From the NCBI GenBank assembly GCA_041389885.1, contig JAWKRB010000005.1, forward strand, positions 1 through 64,000: DNA of 64,000 nucleotides. The letters are read 5' to 3'. Shown piece by piece: positions 1 through 8,046 of this stretch. The notes beneath the pieces are model-generated. The model searched no databases, had not been told where the DNA came from, and saw only the letters and a list, made by a program, of their open reading frames with translations. Origin of the DNA: JAWKRB01 sp041389885 (GTDB lineage Bacteria; Myxococcota_A; Polyangia; Polyangiales; Ga0077539). Made by a program: the position numbers and the translations under genes. Numbering within the stretch: the stretch's first letter is position 1; each line of letters begins with the position of its first letter.

Positions 1-312
1 CGGCGGCAGGTCGCAGGCCGGCGCCGCAGGGCAGCTCGCGGCAGGAACATCCGTGACCGCAGGGACATCGGCGACCACGGGCACGTCGGTGACCGCGGGG
101 ACGTCCGTGACCGAAGGGAGGTCCGTGACCGCGGGGAGGTCCACCGGCGCGACGCCCGCGTCGGAGGGGACCTCGGCGTCGTCGGCCCACGCGAGGTCGA
201 GCACGAAGGCGTCGCGCGGGGCGGCCGCGCCCGCGCCCGCGCCCGTCGAGGTCGAGGTCTCGCCGCAGGCAGACGCGAGGAGCGGGAGAAGCAGCAGGGG
301 TCGCAGGCGCAT
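1..312 (-). CDS. Asp/Val/Pro-linker lipoprotein, N-terminal part (runs off window)
   Basis: Reading from ATG at 312 toward position 1 gives 104 codons with no stop, so the 3' part lies outside the window. The start MRLRPLLLLPLLASACGE is a lipoprotein signal with lipobox ASAC (Cys near residue 16). A low-complexity linker follows, rich in Thr-Asp-Val-Pro-Ala units repeated about six times (TDVPAVTDVP style), and then cysteines (CPAAPACDLPP) begin what may be a cysteine-rich domain. The same layout (lipobox, DVP linker, variable domain) recurs in at least six other genes of the window. The function of the missing domain cannot be told. Export and lipid anchoring are confident; the role is unknown. 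Confidence 0.75.
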   Translation of the reverse strand, partial: MRLRPLLLLPLLASACGETSTSTGAGAGAAAPRDAFVLDLAWADDAEVPSDAGVAPVDLPAVTDLPSVTDVPAVTDVPVVADVPAVTDVPAASCPAAPACDLPP

Positions 313-379
313 CACAGAGGAGCAGAACGTGATGGACGGGCCGCGTGTCAAGCGACGCCCGGGACGTCTTCGAGGAAGC

Positions 380-850
380 ATGAACACGGTCGAATTTCGT
401 TCGAAGACCACGGCGTCAGCCGCGGCGCTGTTTCGTCTGTTCGCAGACCCCGACGGGCTCTCGAAGCTCACCGACCCCTCCGACGGCGTGGTGCTCTCGC
501 GCTCCGAGGGCGAGATGCGCGAGGGCTTCGAGGTGACCGTGCGCGTCCCGCTGGGTCCGTTGGGCGTGCGGTGGACCTCGGTGATCACCGAGTGGCGCCC
601 CGGCGAGCATTTCACCGACGAGGCGATTCGCTCCCCCTTCGCGCGCTGGCGGCACCGCCACGGCGTCGAGGCCGACGGCGAGCACGGGTGGATCGTCGAC
701 CGCGTGGAGTACGCCCTCCCGATGGGTCCGCTGGGCGAGCTCGCCGCGGGGTGGTTCGTGCGGAGAAAGTTCGACGACCTCTTTCGCCGACGTCACCGCA
801 AGCACGCCGAGATGGCCGGCGGCAGGGTGATCGCGGGGCACGGCGCGTAG
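380..850 (+). CDS. SRPBCC (START-like) ligand-binding domain protein
   Basis: This is a 156-aa protein from ATG 380. The frame stays open upstream to about position 53, but that part is antisense to the lipoprotein linker and is low complexity, so 380 is preferred. The start MNTVEFRSKTTASAAALFRLFADPD and the later segment PGEHFTDEAIRSPFARWRHRH fit small helix-grip proteins of the polyketide cyclase/SRPBCC superfamily. These bind hydrophobic ligands and are sometimes fused to or encoded near TIGR01777-type epimerases. A YeeZ-like epimerase lies 1.3 kb away on the other strand, but no operon joins them. Family assignment is by fold-type pattern only. The ligand is unknown. Confidence 0.7.
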   Translation: MNTVEFRSKTTASAAALFRLFADPDGLSKLTDPSDGVVLSRSEGEMREGFEVTVRVPLGPLGVRWTSVITEWRPGEHFTDEAIRSPFARWRHRHGVEADGEHGWIVDRVEYALPMGPLGELAAGWFVRRKFDDLFRRRHRKHAEMAGGRVIAGHGA

Positions 851-917
851 CGCACCCCAAGCGAGTGACCTCCCGCGGTTGACCCGCCCCCCGCGCGGGA
901 CGCAGCATCGACGCCCT

Positions 918-1898
918 ATGCGCCGCGCCCTCTGCCTCTCCGCGCTCGCCCTCACGGCCCTGGTCCCCGCCGGCGCGTCGGCGCAGCGGGTGCTCTCCAT
1001 CGCGACCCTCGCCCCCGCGGGGTCGATGTGGACGCGCACCCTCGAGTCCGCCGCCCGCGAGCTCCGGCGGCGCACCGCGGGGCAGCTCAGCCTGCGCATC
1101 TACGCCGGCGGGATTCAGGGCGACGAGTCGGAGGTCGTGCGCAAGATCCGCACGCACCGCATCGACGGCGGCGCGCTCACGGCCACGGGGCTGCAGCACA
1201 TCCACCGGCCGGTGCTGGCGTTTCAGTTCCCCGCGCTGTTCACCACCCCCGAGGCCTTTCTGCGCTCGTACCGGGCGATGCAGCCCGAGCTCACCGCGGG
1301 CTTCGAGCGCGCGGGCTTCACCCTCGTGAGCCTCTCGCCCGCCTTCGGCGCGCGCATGTTCTCCACCCGCGAGATCCGCGTGCCCTCGCAGCTCGCCGCC
1401 GCCCGCCCCTGGCAGTGGACCGACGACCCCATCCTCCCCGCGCTCTACGCCGAGGCCGGCGCGACGGGCATCCCCCTCTCGCTCCCCGAGGTGCTCTCGG
1501 CGCTGCAGTCGCGCCGCATCGACACGGTGTACGCGCCGCCCCTCGCGGCCATCGCGCTGCAGTGGGCGGGGCACGTGCGGTACATGTCCGAGCGAAGCGC
1601 CAGCGGCTCGCTCAGCGCGATCGTGCTCTCTCGCAGCGCGTTCGAGGCGCTCCCCGCGGAGCAGCAGACCACCCTGCGCGAGGTCTTCGCCCAGGCCGCG
1701 ACGATCGCCCGCCCGGCCTTCGTGCGCGCCGAGGCCGCCGCCGAGCGCACGCTGCTCACCCGCGGGGTCACCCGCATGGAGCTCACCCCCGCCGAGCGCC
1801 AGCAGTGGATCACCCTCTTCGCCCGCGTGCGCAGCCGCCTCGCGCGCACGCTCCCCGACCCCACCTGGGTGCAGCGCGTGCAGGCCGCCGGGAACTGA
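918..1898 (+). CDS. TRAP transporter periplasmic substrate-binding protein, DctP-like
   Basis: ATG 918 gives 326 aa beginning MRRALCLSALALTALVPAGASAQ, a clear Sec signal peptide. The mature start (RVLSIATLAPAGSMW) and GGIQGDESEVVRKIRTHRID are typical of DctP/TAXI-type solute receptors, which capture carboxylate-like solutes in the periplasm and deliver them to DctQ/DctM membrane subunits. No DctQ or DctM gene is seen in this window. The next gene downstream is convergent and encodes only a 72-aa single-span protein. The protein may therefore serve a transporter elsewhere or work as a stand-alone binding protein. The substrate cannot be predicted from sequence. Confidence 0.82.
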   Translation: MRRALCLSALALTALVPAGASAQRVLSIATLAPAGSMWTRTLESAARELRRRTAGQLSLRIYAGGIQGDESEVVRKIRTHRIDGGALTATGLQHIHRPVLAFQFPALFTTPEAFLRSYRAMQPELTAGFERAGFTLVSLSPAFGARMFSTREIRVPSQLAAARPWQWTDDPILPALYAEAGATGIPLSLPEVLSALQSRRIDTVYAPPLAAIALQWAGHVRYMSERSASGSLSAIVLSRSAFEALPAEQQTTLREVFAQAATIARPAFVRAEAAAERTLLTRGVTRMELTPAERQQWITLFARVRSRLARTLPDPTWVQRVQAAGN

Positions 1899-1902
1899 TC
1901 GC

Positions 1903-2121
1903 TCAGCGCGTCGAGGGGCGCGCCTCGGGCTCGACTGTCGGGGGCTGATCGTCTCGGCGCGGGGGAGGCCGCGACGCGTCGCCCGCGCTCTGGCGCAGCA
2001 GCGCCGCGGCCAGGGCGAGCGCCGCGAGGGCGAGGAGCAGCGGCCGCGCGGGGTGCGGGGCGCGGTCTCTGCGCGCGCGCTGGCCCACCGGGAGGCCCGT
2101 GTCGAGGTCGACGCCTGGCAT
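1903..2121 (-). CDS. small single-span membrane protein
   Basis: The frame from ATG 2121 to TGA at 1903 encodes 72 aa. It has a polar start (MPGVDLDTGLPVGQRARRDR), one hydrophobic segment of about 20 residues rich in Leu/Ala (residues about 25-47), and a Pro/Arg-rich tail. It lies 38 nt beyond the stop of the epimerase gene on the same strand and probably shares its transcript. No family is recognised. The positive residues before the membrane span predict a cytoplasmic N-terminus. It could be a chance open frame in GC-rich DNA, but its position between two real genes and its clean membrane helix favour a gene. Confidence 0.5.
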   Translation of the reverse strand: MPGVDLDTGLPVGQRARRDRAPHPARPLLLALAALALAAALLRQSAGDASRPPPRRDDQPPTVEPEARPSTR

Positions 2122-2159
2122 GGGGTCGGTGTTCGACAACGGATCCGCGGGGAGGTTCC

Positions 2160-2987
2160 TCAGCGATCGCGCAGGGAGACGCCCTCTTCGGCGAGGCAGT
2201 GCGCGAAGCCCTCGCGGTAGCCGGGGTAGCGCAGGCGCACCCCCGTCGCGCGGAGCACCCTCGCGCTGTCGATCGCGCGGTCGTGGCGCAGGGTCTCGGG
2301 CACGGCCTCGCCCGTGGCGACCTCGGGCGTGGCCACGCCCAGTCGCGCGCAGAGCCACTCGACCGCCTCGCGCTGGGGCACCGGCGTCGCGTCGGCGACC
2401 ACGAAGGTCTCGCCGCGCAGCGCGCGGGCGAGGCACGCGTCCATGATCGCCGCGAGGTCGTCGACGTGCACCCGCGACACCACGCGCAGGCCGCCGTCGG
2501 GGAGCGCGTGGCGCCCCTCCAGCACCCGTCGGTGCAATCCCCGACCGGGACCATAGATCCCCGCCGCGCGCAGCACCGTCGCCCCCTGCGCGCGCCACAG
2601 GGCCTCGGCCTCGGCGCGGGCGCGGGACTTCTCCGTCGCGAGGTCCAGCGGCGTGTCTTCGTCGATGCGTCCCACGCGCGCGCCGTAGACCCCGGTGGAC
2701 GAGAGGTACACCGCCGCGCGGGCCTCGGTCAGCGCGGGCGCGACCCGCGCGTCGGTCTCGCCGTCGGGGGGGAAGCACACGGCGAGCTCGTCCCCCGCGC
2801 GGGCGACCCTCGCGACGAGCGCCGCGTCGAACGGGTCCCCCGCGATCGCCTCAACCCCTTGCGCGGCAAGGGCCTCCACCTCAGACTGGCGTCGCACCAC
2901 CCCGAGCACCCCGCCCCCCGCGCGGGCCCGCCGACGGGCGAGGGCGCTCCCCGCGAAGCCGCAGCCGAGCACGACGAGGCGGCTCAC
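2160..2987 (-). CDS. NAD(P)-dependent epimerase/dehydratase, YeeZ-like
   Basis: GTG at 2987 gives 275 aa. The N-terminus LVVLGCGFAGSALARRRARA holds a GxGFxG nucleotide-binding loop. VYLSSTGVYG matches the conserved region around the active site of atypical SDR epimerases, and RAAGIYGPGRG and HVDDLAAIMDACL are also family hallmarks. The canonical YxxxK catalytic pair is not obvious, as in many YeeZ-type atypical SDRs. The GTG overlaps the TGA of the upstream cysteine-rich lipoprotein gene (GTGA), which suggests translational coupling. The substrate is unknown, possibly a sugar nucleotide. An upstream in-frame extension exists but is Arg-rich noise. Confidence 0.78.
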   Translation of the reverse strand: MSRLVVLGCGFAGSALARRRARAGGGVLGVVRRQSEVEALAAQGVEAIAGDPFDAALVARVARAGDELAVCFPPDGETDARVAPALTEARAAVYLSSTGVYGARVGRIDEDTPLDLATEKSRARAEAEALWRAQGATVLRAAGIYGPGRGLHRRVLEGRHALPDGGLRVVSRVHVDDLAAIMDACLARALRGETFVVADATPVPQREAVEWLCARLGVATPEVATGEAVPETLRHDRAIDSARVLRATGVRLRYPGYREGFAHCLAEEGVSLRDR

Positions 2988-4174
2988 GGCCCGACGCAGT
3001 CTCCGGTGAGGGTGTCGCAGCGCGCGTCGGGGCCGCAGGCGGCGTCGTTGGCGCAGCCGCAGTAGCCGTCGGCGGTGTAACAGCGGCGGTTCGCGCCGCA
3101 GTTCGTGCGCGAGGTGCAGTAGCAGTCGCCGCCGAGGCAGACGCTGTTGTTGCTGCACTCCAGGTCGCTGGAGCACCCCCCGGTGCAGAGCTGCGTGCGG
3201 GTGTTGCAGGCGTACTCGCCGCACACCAGCGGCACGTTCGGCACGCACGACGGGTAGCACACCCCCTGCGGCGAGCGCGGGTCGGGGAGCACGCAGGCGT
3301 AGCCGCTGCGACACTGCGTCGACGACGTGCAGCCTAGAAAGCACGCGCTGCGCACGGTCCCGATGAGGCACACGCCCGCGGGGCCGCAGTCGCTGTCGCG
3401 GGCGCAGCCCTCGCGCACGCAGTAGCCCGCGGGCCAGCCCAGGCTTTCGGGCTGGCAGAACCATCCGGGCTGGCAGTCGGCGCCGCGCGCGCAGGCGTCG
3501 CCCACCGCGCCGGTGCCCGTGGGCGCGACGCAACGCCCTGCGCTGCAGGGGGATCCGCTCGGGCAGGGGCTGTCGCAGGCGCCGCAGTGCAATGCGCTGG
3601 ACGAGGTGTCGACGCACTGCCCCCCGCAGAGCGCCTGGCCCGCCGCGCAGCGGGTGTTGCAGCGCCCCGAGAGGCACACCGAGCCCGCGGGGCAGGCGTT
3701 GCCGCAGGCGCCGCAGTTCGAGGGGTCGACGGAGGGGTCGGTGCAGGCGCCGCCGCAGGAGAGCCTCGGCGCGGCGCAGGGCTCGTCGCAGAAGCCGCCC
3801 ACGCAGGCGCGGCCGGGGGGGCAGGCGAGGTCGCAGCGCCCGCAGTTTGAGGGGCTGGTGCGCAGGTCGACGCACTGTCCCCCGCAGCGCACGGTGCCCA
3901 GCTCGCACGAGGTCGAGCCGACGTCGCCCTGGGTGAACGGAACATCTTGCGCCGCAGGCACATCGACCGCGCTCGGCGCGTCGCTCGCCGCGGGGACGTC
4001 GGCGCTCGTGACGGGGGTGTCGAGGGGCGCGCTGGGGATGTCGAAGCTGAGGGAGACGTCGGGGGCCTCGCCGGCGTCTTCGACGGGGTCGGGGCCCTCG
4101 TCGATCGGTAGGGCCTGGGTGGCGCACCCGAGGGCCATGGCTGCGAGTGCGAGCGTGAGAGCGGCGCGGCCCAT
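2984..4174 (-). CDS. cysteine-rich repeat lipoprotein with DVP linker
   Basis: ATG 4174 gives 396 aa starting MGRAALTLALAAMALGCATQ, a lipoprotein signal (lipobox ALGC). A linker rich in Asp/Val/Pro (residues about 20-75) leads to three repeats of about 40 residues with the CGGxCxD...NCGxCxxxCPxGxxCxxGxC pattern. A longer Cys-rich region follows, with spaced blocks such as CARDSDCGPAGVCL and CGCANDAACGPDARC. The even spacing of cysteines predicts disulfide-bonded modules on the cell surface. The last codons overlap the epimerase start by 4 nt. Such proteins are common and multiplied in Myxococcota. Adhesion or matrix roles are guesses. Confidence 0.8.
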   Translation of the reverse strand: MGRAALTLALAAMALGCATQALPIDEGPDPVEDAGEAPDVSLSFDIPSAPLDTPVTSADVPAASDAPSAVDVPAAQDVPFTQGDVGSTSCELGTVRCGGQCVDLRTSPSNCGRCDLACPPGRACVGGFCDEPCAAPRLSCGGACTDPSVDPSNCGACGNACPAGSVCLSGRCNTRCAAGQALCGGQCVDTSSSALHCGACDSPCPSGSPCSAGRCVAPTGTGAVGDACARGADCQPGWFCQPESLGWPAGYCVREGCARDSDCGPAGVCLIGTVRSACFLGCTSSTQCRSGYACVLPDPRSPQGVCYPSCVPNVPLVCGEYACNTRTQLCTGGCSSDLECSNNSVCLGGDCYCTSRTNCGANRRCYTADGYCGCANDAACGPDARCDTLTGDCVGP

Positions 4175-4244
4175 GGGATGCCTATACGCCCACCGGGGCC
4201 CTGGGGTGAAGCGCGCGGGGCGGCTTGCATGATGGGCGAAGGCG

Positions 4245-5672
4245 ATGATGATGCGCGCCGTGCACCGCCCCATGCGCAGCGACAGGCCCGCCCCGATCCG
4301 TCTCGCGAGCGTCGCGCTCGCGCTGGCGGCGCCGGGCTGCTTCAACAAGATCGAGCTCGCGGTGGCGGTGATCTCGCCGGACGGCGGGAGCCCCTTTCAC
4401 GGCCCCGACGCGGCGACGCAGGCGCGGGCGACGGTGGAGAACGGGCTGGGCGGGCCGCAGACCGTCGCCGTGGCCGCGAACGGGGGCTTCACCCTGGGCC
4501 TCGACCTCAACGCCATCGCGCGCCCCTCGCGGCTGCGCATCGAGGCCCTGCGCGACGGGCGGGTCATCGGCTCGGGCGCCACGCCGCCGGTGTTCTGGGA
4601 CCGCCTCGCCGCCAGCGTGGTGCCGGTCTTCGTGCAGCGCAGCGACAGCCTCGCCGTCGCGCCCGCGGCGGTGGCGCTCGAGACGCCGCGCACGGCGCCG
4701 GTGATCGTGCCGATCAATTCGCCCTTCGTCGCGGTGTTCGGGGGCAACGCCTCCGAGGCCGCGGTCGACGTGCTCGACCTGTTCAACCTCGCGCGGCCCA
4801 CGAACATGACCGTGCTGCGCACGCCGTACACCGGCGCCCTCGAGGCGCTCAACCTCGACGGGGTGCGGGTGCTGGTGATCAAGGGCTGCCAGGCCACCGT
4901 GTGGAACTCCGCGAGCAACACCTTCGAGGGCACCGGCGAGAACGTCCCCCCCGCGGAGCGCTGCGAGATGACCCGGAGCACGATCGTGCCCGACCCCCTG
5001 GGCGGCGGGTACCTCGTGGGCGGCCTGCGCATGGGCGCCCCCTCGCCGCGCGTCGACCGGGTGATGCCCGACGGGAGCTGGGTCGCGGGCGTGCCCATGG
5101 TCGCGCCCCGCGTGGCCCCCGCGGCGGTGTGGCTGCGCGAGCGCGAGCTCGTGGTGATGGGCGGGCAGGCCGACGCCACCGCGCCCGCGCTCGAGCGCTA
5201 CGCCCTCGACGGCAGCGTGCCGATGGAGCGCAGGGCCCTGCGCACGGGCGACGCCGCCCTCGACGCCCGCGCCGGCGCGGCCCTCGTGCGCGTGGGTGAC
5301 ATGGCCTACGCCCTCGGCGGCGGCCCCGTCGGGGGCGCCGAGCTCGCGACCGAAGACGCCGTGCTCGACCTCGCGTGCCTCGACCAGGACTGCCCGCTGC
5401 TCCTCCGCACCGCCCCGCTCCTCACCGCGCGCCGACGCGACGCCGTCGCCGCCGTCGCCGAGGGCGATCAGGTGCTGGTGCTCGGCGGCGTCGACGCGAA
5501 CGGCGCCGTCGAGTCGGCCGACCGCGTCGACGGCTCGGCGCCGCGCGCCCCCGTGGCCGGCGGGAGCGTCGGGGCCCTTGGGGCGCAAGGGCTTGGCATC
5601 GCCCGCGCGCACAACGGCTCGCTGGTCATCGCCGGCGGCGGGCAGCGCGGCGTGTGGTTCTTTCGCCGCTGA
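4245..5672 (+). CDS. Kelch-type beta-propeller lipoprotein
   Basis: The gene starts at one of three tandem ATGs (4245/4248/4251) or at ATG 4272. GAAGG at 4239-4243 best fits 4251. It encodes about 470 aa with a lipoprotein-like signal ending in AAPGCFNK. The segments ERELVVMGGQAD, GDMAYALGGGP, GDQVLVLGGVDANG and NGSLVIAGGG are spaced like blades of a Kelch propeller (hydrophobic-GG motif closing each blade), covering roughly residues 150-475. An N-terminal beta-sandwich-like part precedes them. It is divergent from the cysteine-rich lipoprotein gene with about 70 nt between the starts. Surface or periplasmic binding is likely; the partner is unknown. Confidence 0.72.
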   Translation: MMMRAVHRPMRSDRPAPIRLASVALALAAPGCFNKIELAVAVISPDGGSPFHGPDAATQARATVENGLGGPQTVAVAANGGFTLGLDLNAIARPSRLRIEALRDGRVIGSGATPPVFWDRLAASVVPVFVQRSDSLAVAPAAVALETPRTAPVIVPINSPFVAVFGGNASEAAVDVLDLFNLARPTNMTVLRTPYTGALEALNLDGVRVLVIKGCQATVWNSASNTFEGTGENVPPAERCEMTRSTIVPDPLGGGYLVGGLRMGAPSPRVDRVMPDGSWVAGVPMVAPRVAPAAVWLRERELVVMGGQADATAPALERYALDGSVPMERRALRTGDAALDARAGAALVRVGDMAYALGGGPVGGAELATEDAVLDLACLDQDCPLLLRTAPLLTARRRDAVAAVAEGDQVLVLGGVDANGAVESADRVDGSAPRAPVAGGSVGALGAQGLGIARAHNGSLVIAGGGQRGVWFFRR

Positions 5673-5736
5673 CGTCCCTGGGGGACCCCCGGCATCGCCT
5701 TGACAACGCAGCGAAATTGAGGCAGGAGCGCGCGCC

Positions 5737-6174
5737 ATGCTGACCCGAGGGATCACCCGGGACGATTTCCTCGAGATCGTTTCCGTCATCGACCATTGGT
5801 GGGGCGGCCCCACCAACGCGCTGGCCCACCCGATGTTCTTCTACGAGCTCGGCGAGCGCGCGCTGATCGTCGAGGACGAGGGGCGCATGGTCGGCTTTCT
5901 CCTGGGCTTCTTGACCGGGGGTTCTCCGAAGGTCGGGTACATCCACCTCGTCGGCATCGACCCGAAGTATCGCCGCCGGGGCGTGGGCAAGGCGCTGTAC
6001 GCGGAGTTCATCCTGCAGGCGAAGTCGCACGGCGCGACGCGCATCAAGGCCATCACCACGCCGAACAACGTGGGCAGCATCTCGTTCCACGACGCGCTGG
6101 GCTTTCAGGGCGAGCAGGTCGAAGACTACGCCGGCCCCGCTCGCACCCGCGTCGTCTTCAGCCTCTCGCTGTAG
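5737..6174 (+). CDS. GNAT family N-acetyltransferase
   Basis: ATG 5737 follows an AGGAG ribosome-binding site about 9 nt upstream and gives 145 aa. The acetyl-CoA-binding motif A is clear: VGIDPKYRRRGVGKALYAEF, with the R/QxxGxG/A loop. It is followed by the beta-alpha segment ITTPNNVGSISFHDALGF, typical of the C-terminal half of GNAT folds. The length is usual for single-domain members. The acceptor substrate cannot be predicted. The gene stands alone. The upstream lipoprotein gene ends 64 nt before it, and a TTGACA hexamer at 5700-5705 may be a -35 element, although no good -10 follows. Confidence 0.85.
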   Translation: MLTRGITRDDFLEIVSVIDHWWGGPTNALAHPMFFYELGERALIVEDEGRMVGFLLGFLTGGSPKVGYIHLVGIDPKYRRRGVGKALYAEFILQAKSHGATRIKAITTPNNVGSISFHDALGFQGEQVEDYAGPARTRVVFSLSL

Positions 6175-6178
6175 GGCC

Positions 6179-6559
6179 TCAGCCGCCGGCGTCGCGCAAC
6201 GCGCGGACGCAGGTGAGGAAGGCGAGGGCCTCCGCGGCGCACATGTCGGTGTCGGGGGTGCCGTCGGCGTCGCAGGTGAACGTCGCCGTCGACGCGCAGC
6301 GCGCCGCGGCCTCGAAGGCCGGCGCGCAGGAGGACAAGCCGCCGAGCTGCGCCTGGCAGGTCGACACGCAGCTCCCCATGGAGAAATTCGTGCAGCCGGC
6401 GCGGGCCTGCGCGCCGCAGAAGGTGCTGCACGAGGAGCCGCCGGTGGCGCCGCCGTCGTCGATCGGGAGGGCGCCGCCGCCGAGGCCGCTGTTGGTGGGC
6501 GTGCCGCAGCCGGCCGCTGCGAGGGTGAGCGCGAGGACTGGGCCGCGAAGCAGGGTCAT
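6179..6559 (-). CDS. small cysteine-containing lipoprotein
   Basis: ATG 6559 gives 126 aa with signal MTLLRGPVLALTLAAAGCGT (lipobox AAGC). After a Gly-rich stretch (GLGGGALPIDDGG) the mature part holds ten cysteines in CxxxC and CxxxxC spacings (SSCSTFCGAQARAGC, SCVSTCQAQL). The pattern is an alpha-helical disulfide-bonded core like those of many small myxobacterial lipoproteins. No family is recognised. The gene is convergent with the GNAT gene (4 nt between stops) and divergent from the PilZ gene. The role is unknown; outer-membrane or periplasmic anchoring is likely. Confidence 0.75.
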   Translation of the reverse strand: MTLLRGPVLALTLAAAGCGTPTNSGLGGGALPIDDGGATGGSSCSTFCGAQARAGCTNFSMGSCVSTCQAQLGGLSSCAPAFEAAARCASTATFTCDADGTPDTDMCAAEALAFLTCVRALRDAGG

Positions 6560-6646
6560 CTCATCGACCTCCGGTGGGGAGCGGGATCATACCGGGACGA
6601 TGGGCGCGCGTGCGCGCCGAACGTGGCGTTCTGGTGTGGTCAAGCG

Positions 6647-6676
6647 TTGATCCTTCGCGCGGCGGCTTGCTACGCT
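6647..6676 (+). promoter_or_regulatory. candidate sigma-70-type promoter of the PilZ gene
   Basis: TTGATC at 6647-6652 and TACGCT at 6671-6676 are 18 nt apart and lie about 50 nt before ATG 6725. An AAGGA motif 9 nt before the start could be the ribosome-binding site. The spacing and both hexamers suit a housekeeping promoter. This is by eye only. Confidence 0.4.
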
Positions 6677-6724
6677 CCGTCGCCGCGGCGTCGCCGCGTC
6701 TCTCGCGCAAGGACCCAAACGTCG

Positions 6725-7738
6725 ATGAGCAGCACCCCGATCGCCACCACCGCAGCCCGCGCCCGTGAGCGCCTCGCCGCCACCCTTGCCACGCTCCAGC
6801 AGCACGGCAATGTCCCAGAGCCGGTGATGAACATCGTGCAAGGCATCGCCCGGGCCATCGGCCCGCTGTTTCAGCTCGAGAAGGGCGGCGAGGTGGCTCT
6901 GCTCTTTCAGGCTCGCTCCGCGCTCCAGGAGACCCTCGCGGGGATGCAGCAGGGCGCCGACCAGGACCAACCCGCCGTCGCCGAGGCCACCGCGGCCATC
7001 GCGCAGGCGCTCGGGATGCTCTTCGTCGCGATTCGCGAGCACAACGTCACCGAGCCGGGCGCGCCGCCCGCCGCCGCGGCGCACCCCGAGCCGGCGCCCG
7101 CGGCGCACCCCGAGCCGGCGCCTGCGGCGCACCCCCAGCCGGCCCCCGCGCCCGTCGACCAGCCCTTCACCCACGCCCCGACGCTGTCTTCGACGCCGCA
7201 GCACGCGCCCGTGGCCGCGGTGGCGCCCGCGCAGGCCGTGGCCGAGGCGGTGCCGCTGGTGCAGCCCGCGGCGCAGGCGGTGCCGCTGGTGCAGCCCGCG
7301 GCGCAGGCGGTGCCGCTGGAGGCGTCGGCCATCAAGGACCCGCAGCGCCGGTCCAAGGCGCCCACGATGTTCCCCGAGACCGCCGCGCGGCCGCACACCG
7401 GACCGAACGGCATCGCGCGCCTCGAGGCCGAGCTGGGCGTGCACTCGGAGTCGAATTTCTACACAGACTTCGTCGGCGACATCACCAACCACGGGGGCAT
7501 CTTCGTGGCGACGTGGACCGCCATGGCCGTCGGCAGCCCCTGCGAGGTGGAGCTGCAATTCCCCGGAGACCTCCGGGCCGACGTGCAGGGCGTGGTGCGC
7601 TGGCGCCGCCAGGTGACCGACGTCGACTCGAGCACCTCACCCGGCCTCGGCGTCGAGATCACCCGCGCCGACAGCGAGGCGTGGGGGCTCATCAAGCGCT
7701 TCATCAGCAAGCGCGACCCGATCATCCACGACGTCTAG
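6725..7738 (+). CDS. PilZ domain protein with Ala/Pro-rich linker
   Basis: ATG 6725 gives 337 aa. Residues 1-115 form a helical, Ala/Gln-rich N-terminal domain (LFQLEKGGEVALLFQARSAL). A low-complexity linker at about 116-200 contains three 8-residue AHPEPAPA repeats and AVPLVQPAAQ repeats. The C-terminal domain (about 235-337) resembles PilZ proteins of the Myxococcota TIGR02266 type: FYTDFVGDITNHGGIFV, a patch of small residues, and VQGVVRWRR. The classical cyclic-di-GMP motif RxxxR...D/NxSxxG is not complete (DITNHGG replaces it), so nucleotide binding is uncertain. A role in motility or envelope regulation is inferred from the family. Confidence 0.75.
   Translation: MSSTPIATTAARARERLAATLATLQQHGNVPEPVMNIVQGIARAIGPLFQLEKGGEVALLFQARSALQETLAGMQQGADQDQPAVAEATAAIAQALGMLFVAIREHNVTEPGAPPAAAAHPEPAPAAHPEPAPAAHPQPAPAPVDQPFTHAPTLSSTPQHAPVAAVAPAQAVAEAVPLVQPAAQAVPLVQPAAQAVPLEASAIKDPQRRSKAPTMFPETAARPHTGPNGIARLEAELGVHSESNFYTDFVGDITNHGGIFVATWTAMAVGSPCEVELQFPGDLRADVQGVVRWRRQVTDVDSSTSPGLGVEITRADSEAWGLIKRFISKRDPIIHDV
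7081..7152 (+). repeat. 24-bp tandem repeat inside the PilZ linker
   Basis: Three in-frame 24-bp units (GCACCCCGAGCCGGCGCCCG...) encode AHPEPAPA-type peptides. Unit 2 differs by one base and unit 3 by a few. Changes in copy number would lengthen or shorten the linker without breaking the frame. Confidence 0.85.
7247..7320 (+). repeat. 30-bp tandem repeat inside the PilZ linker
   Basis: About 2.5 nearly identical copies of a 30-bp unit starting GCGGTGCCGCTGGTGCAGCC encode AVPLVQPAAQ units. The near-identity suggests recent duplication of the linker segment. Confidence 0.85.
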
Positions 7739-8046
7739 GGCCTTTTCGCAGGGGAGGTGAAGGGTGGAGGTGAACCCACGCCGTGGGTCCACACCGACGC
7801 GACCGCTCACCCTGGGGAGGGGGCTCTGCAAGGGGTAAGAGTGGGTAGAATTCGGGGACGTGCCCGGCGCCCATCATCGCTTCTGCCGGACCGAAGAACC
7901 CGTTCTCCCGAGGCGGGAGAAGGGGCGCGCGGCAGCGCGGGATGTGGGCACGTCCGTCGCGCGGAACCCTTCAAGTCCCCTGTGGAGAGGGACCAGTCGC
8001 CCCCTCTCGTCCCGCGCGTCCTGCGCGGGGTTGGGGGTGAGGTGTT
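7739..8046. other. 308-nt intergenic region between convergent genes, with a dispersed-repeat copy
   Basis: No convincing gene is seen between the PilZ stop and the SctR-like stop. The first 44 nt (7740-7783) match 41629-41672 at 37 of 44 positions, so they look like a dispersed intergenic element. The rest is GC-rich without clear symmetry or coding signal. Confidence 0.5.

Noticed and set aside
1903..2778. 291-codon minus-strand frame
   Set aside because: Most of it is a shadow of the epimerase gene. Only the last 73 codons, from ATG 2121, are kept as a small gene.
5700..5736. TTGACA promoter before the GNAT gene
   Set aside because: No acceptable -10 hexamer at 16-18 nt, so it is mentioned but not listed as a promoter.
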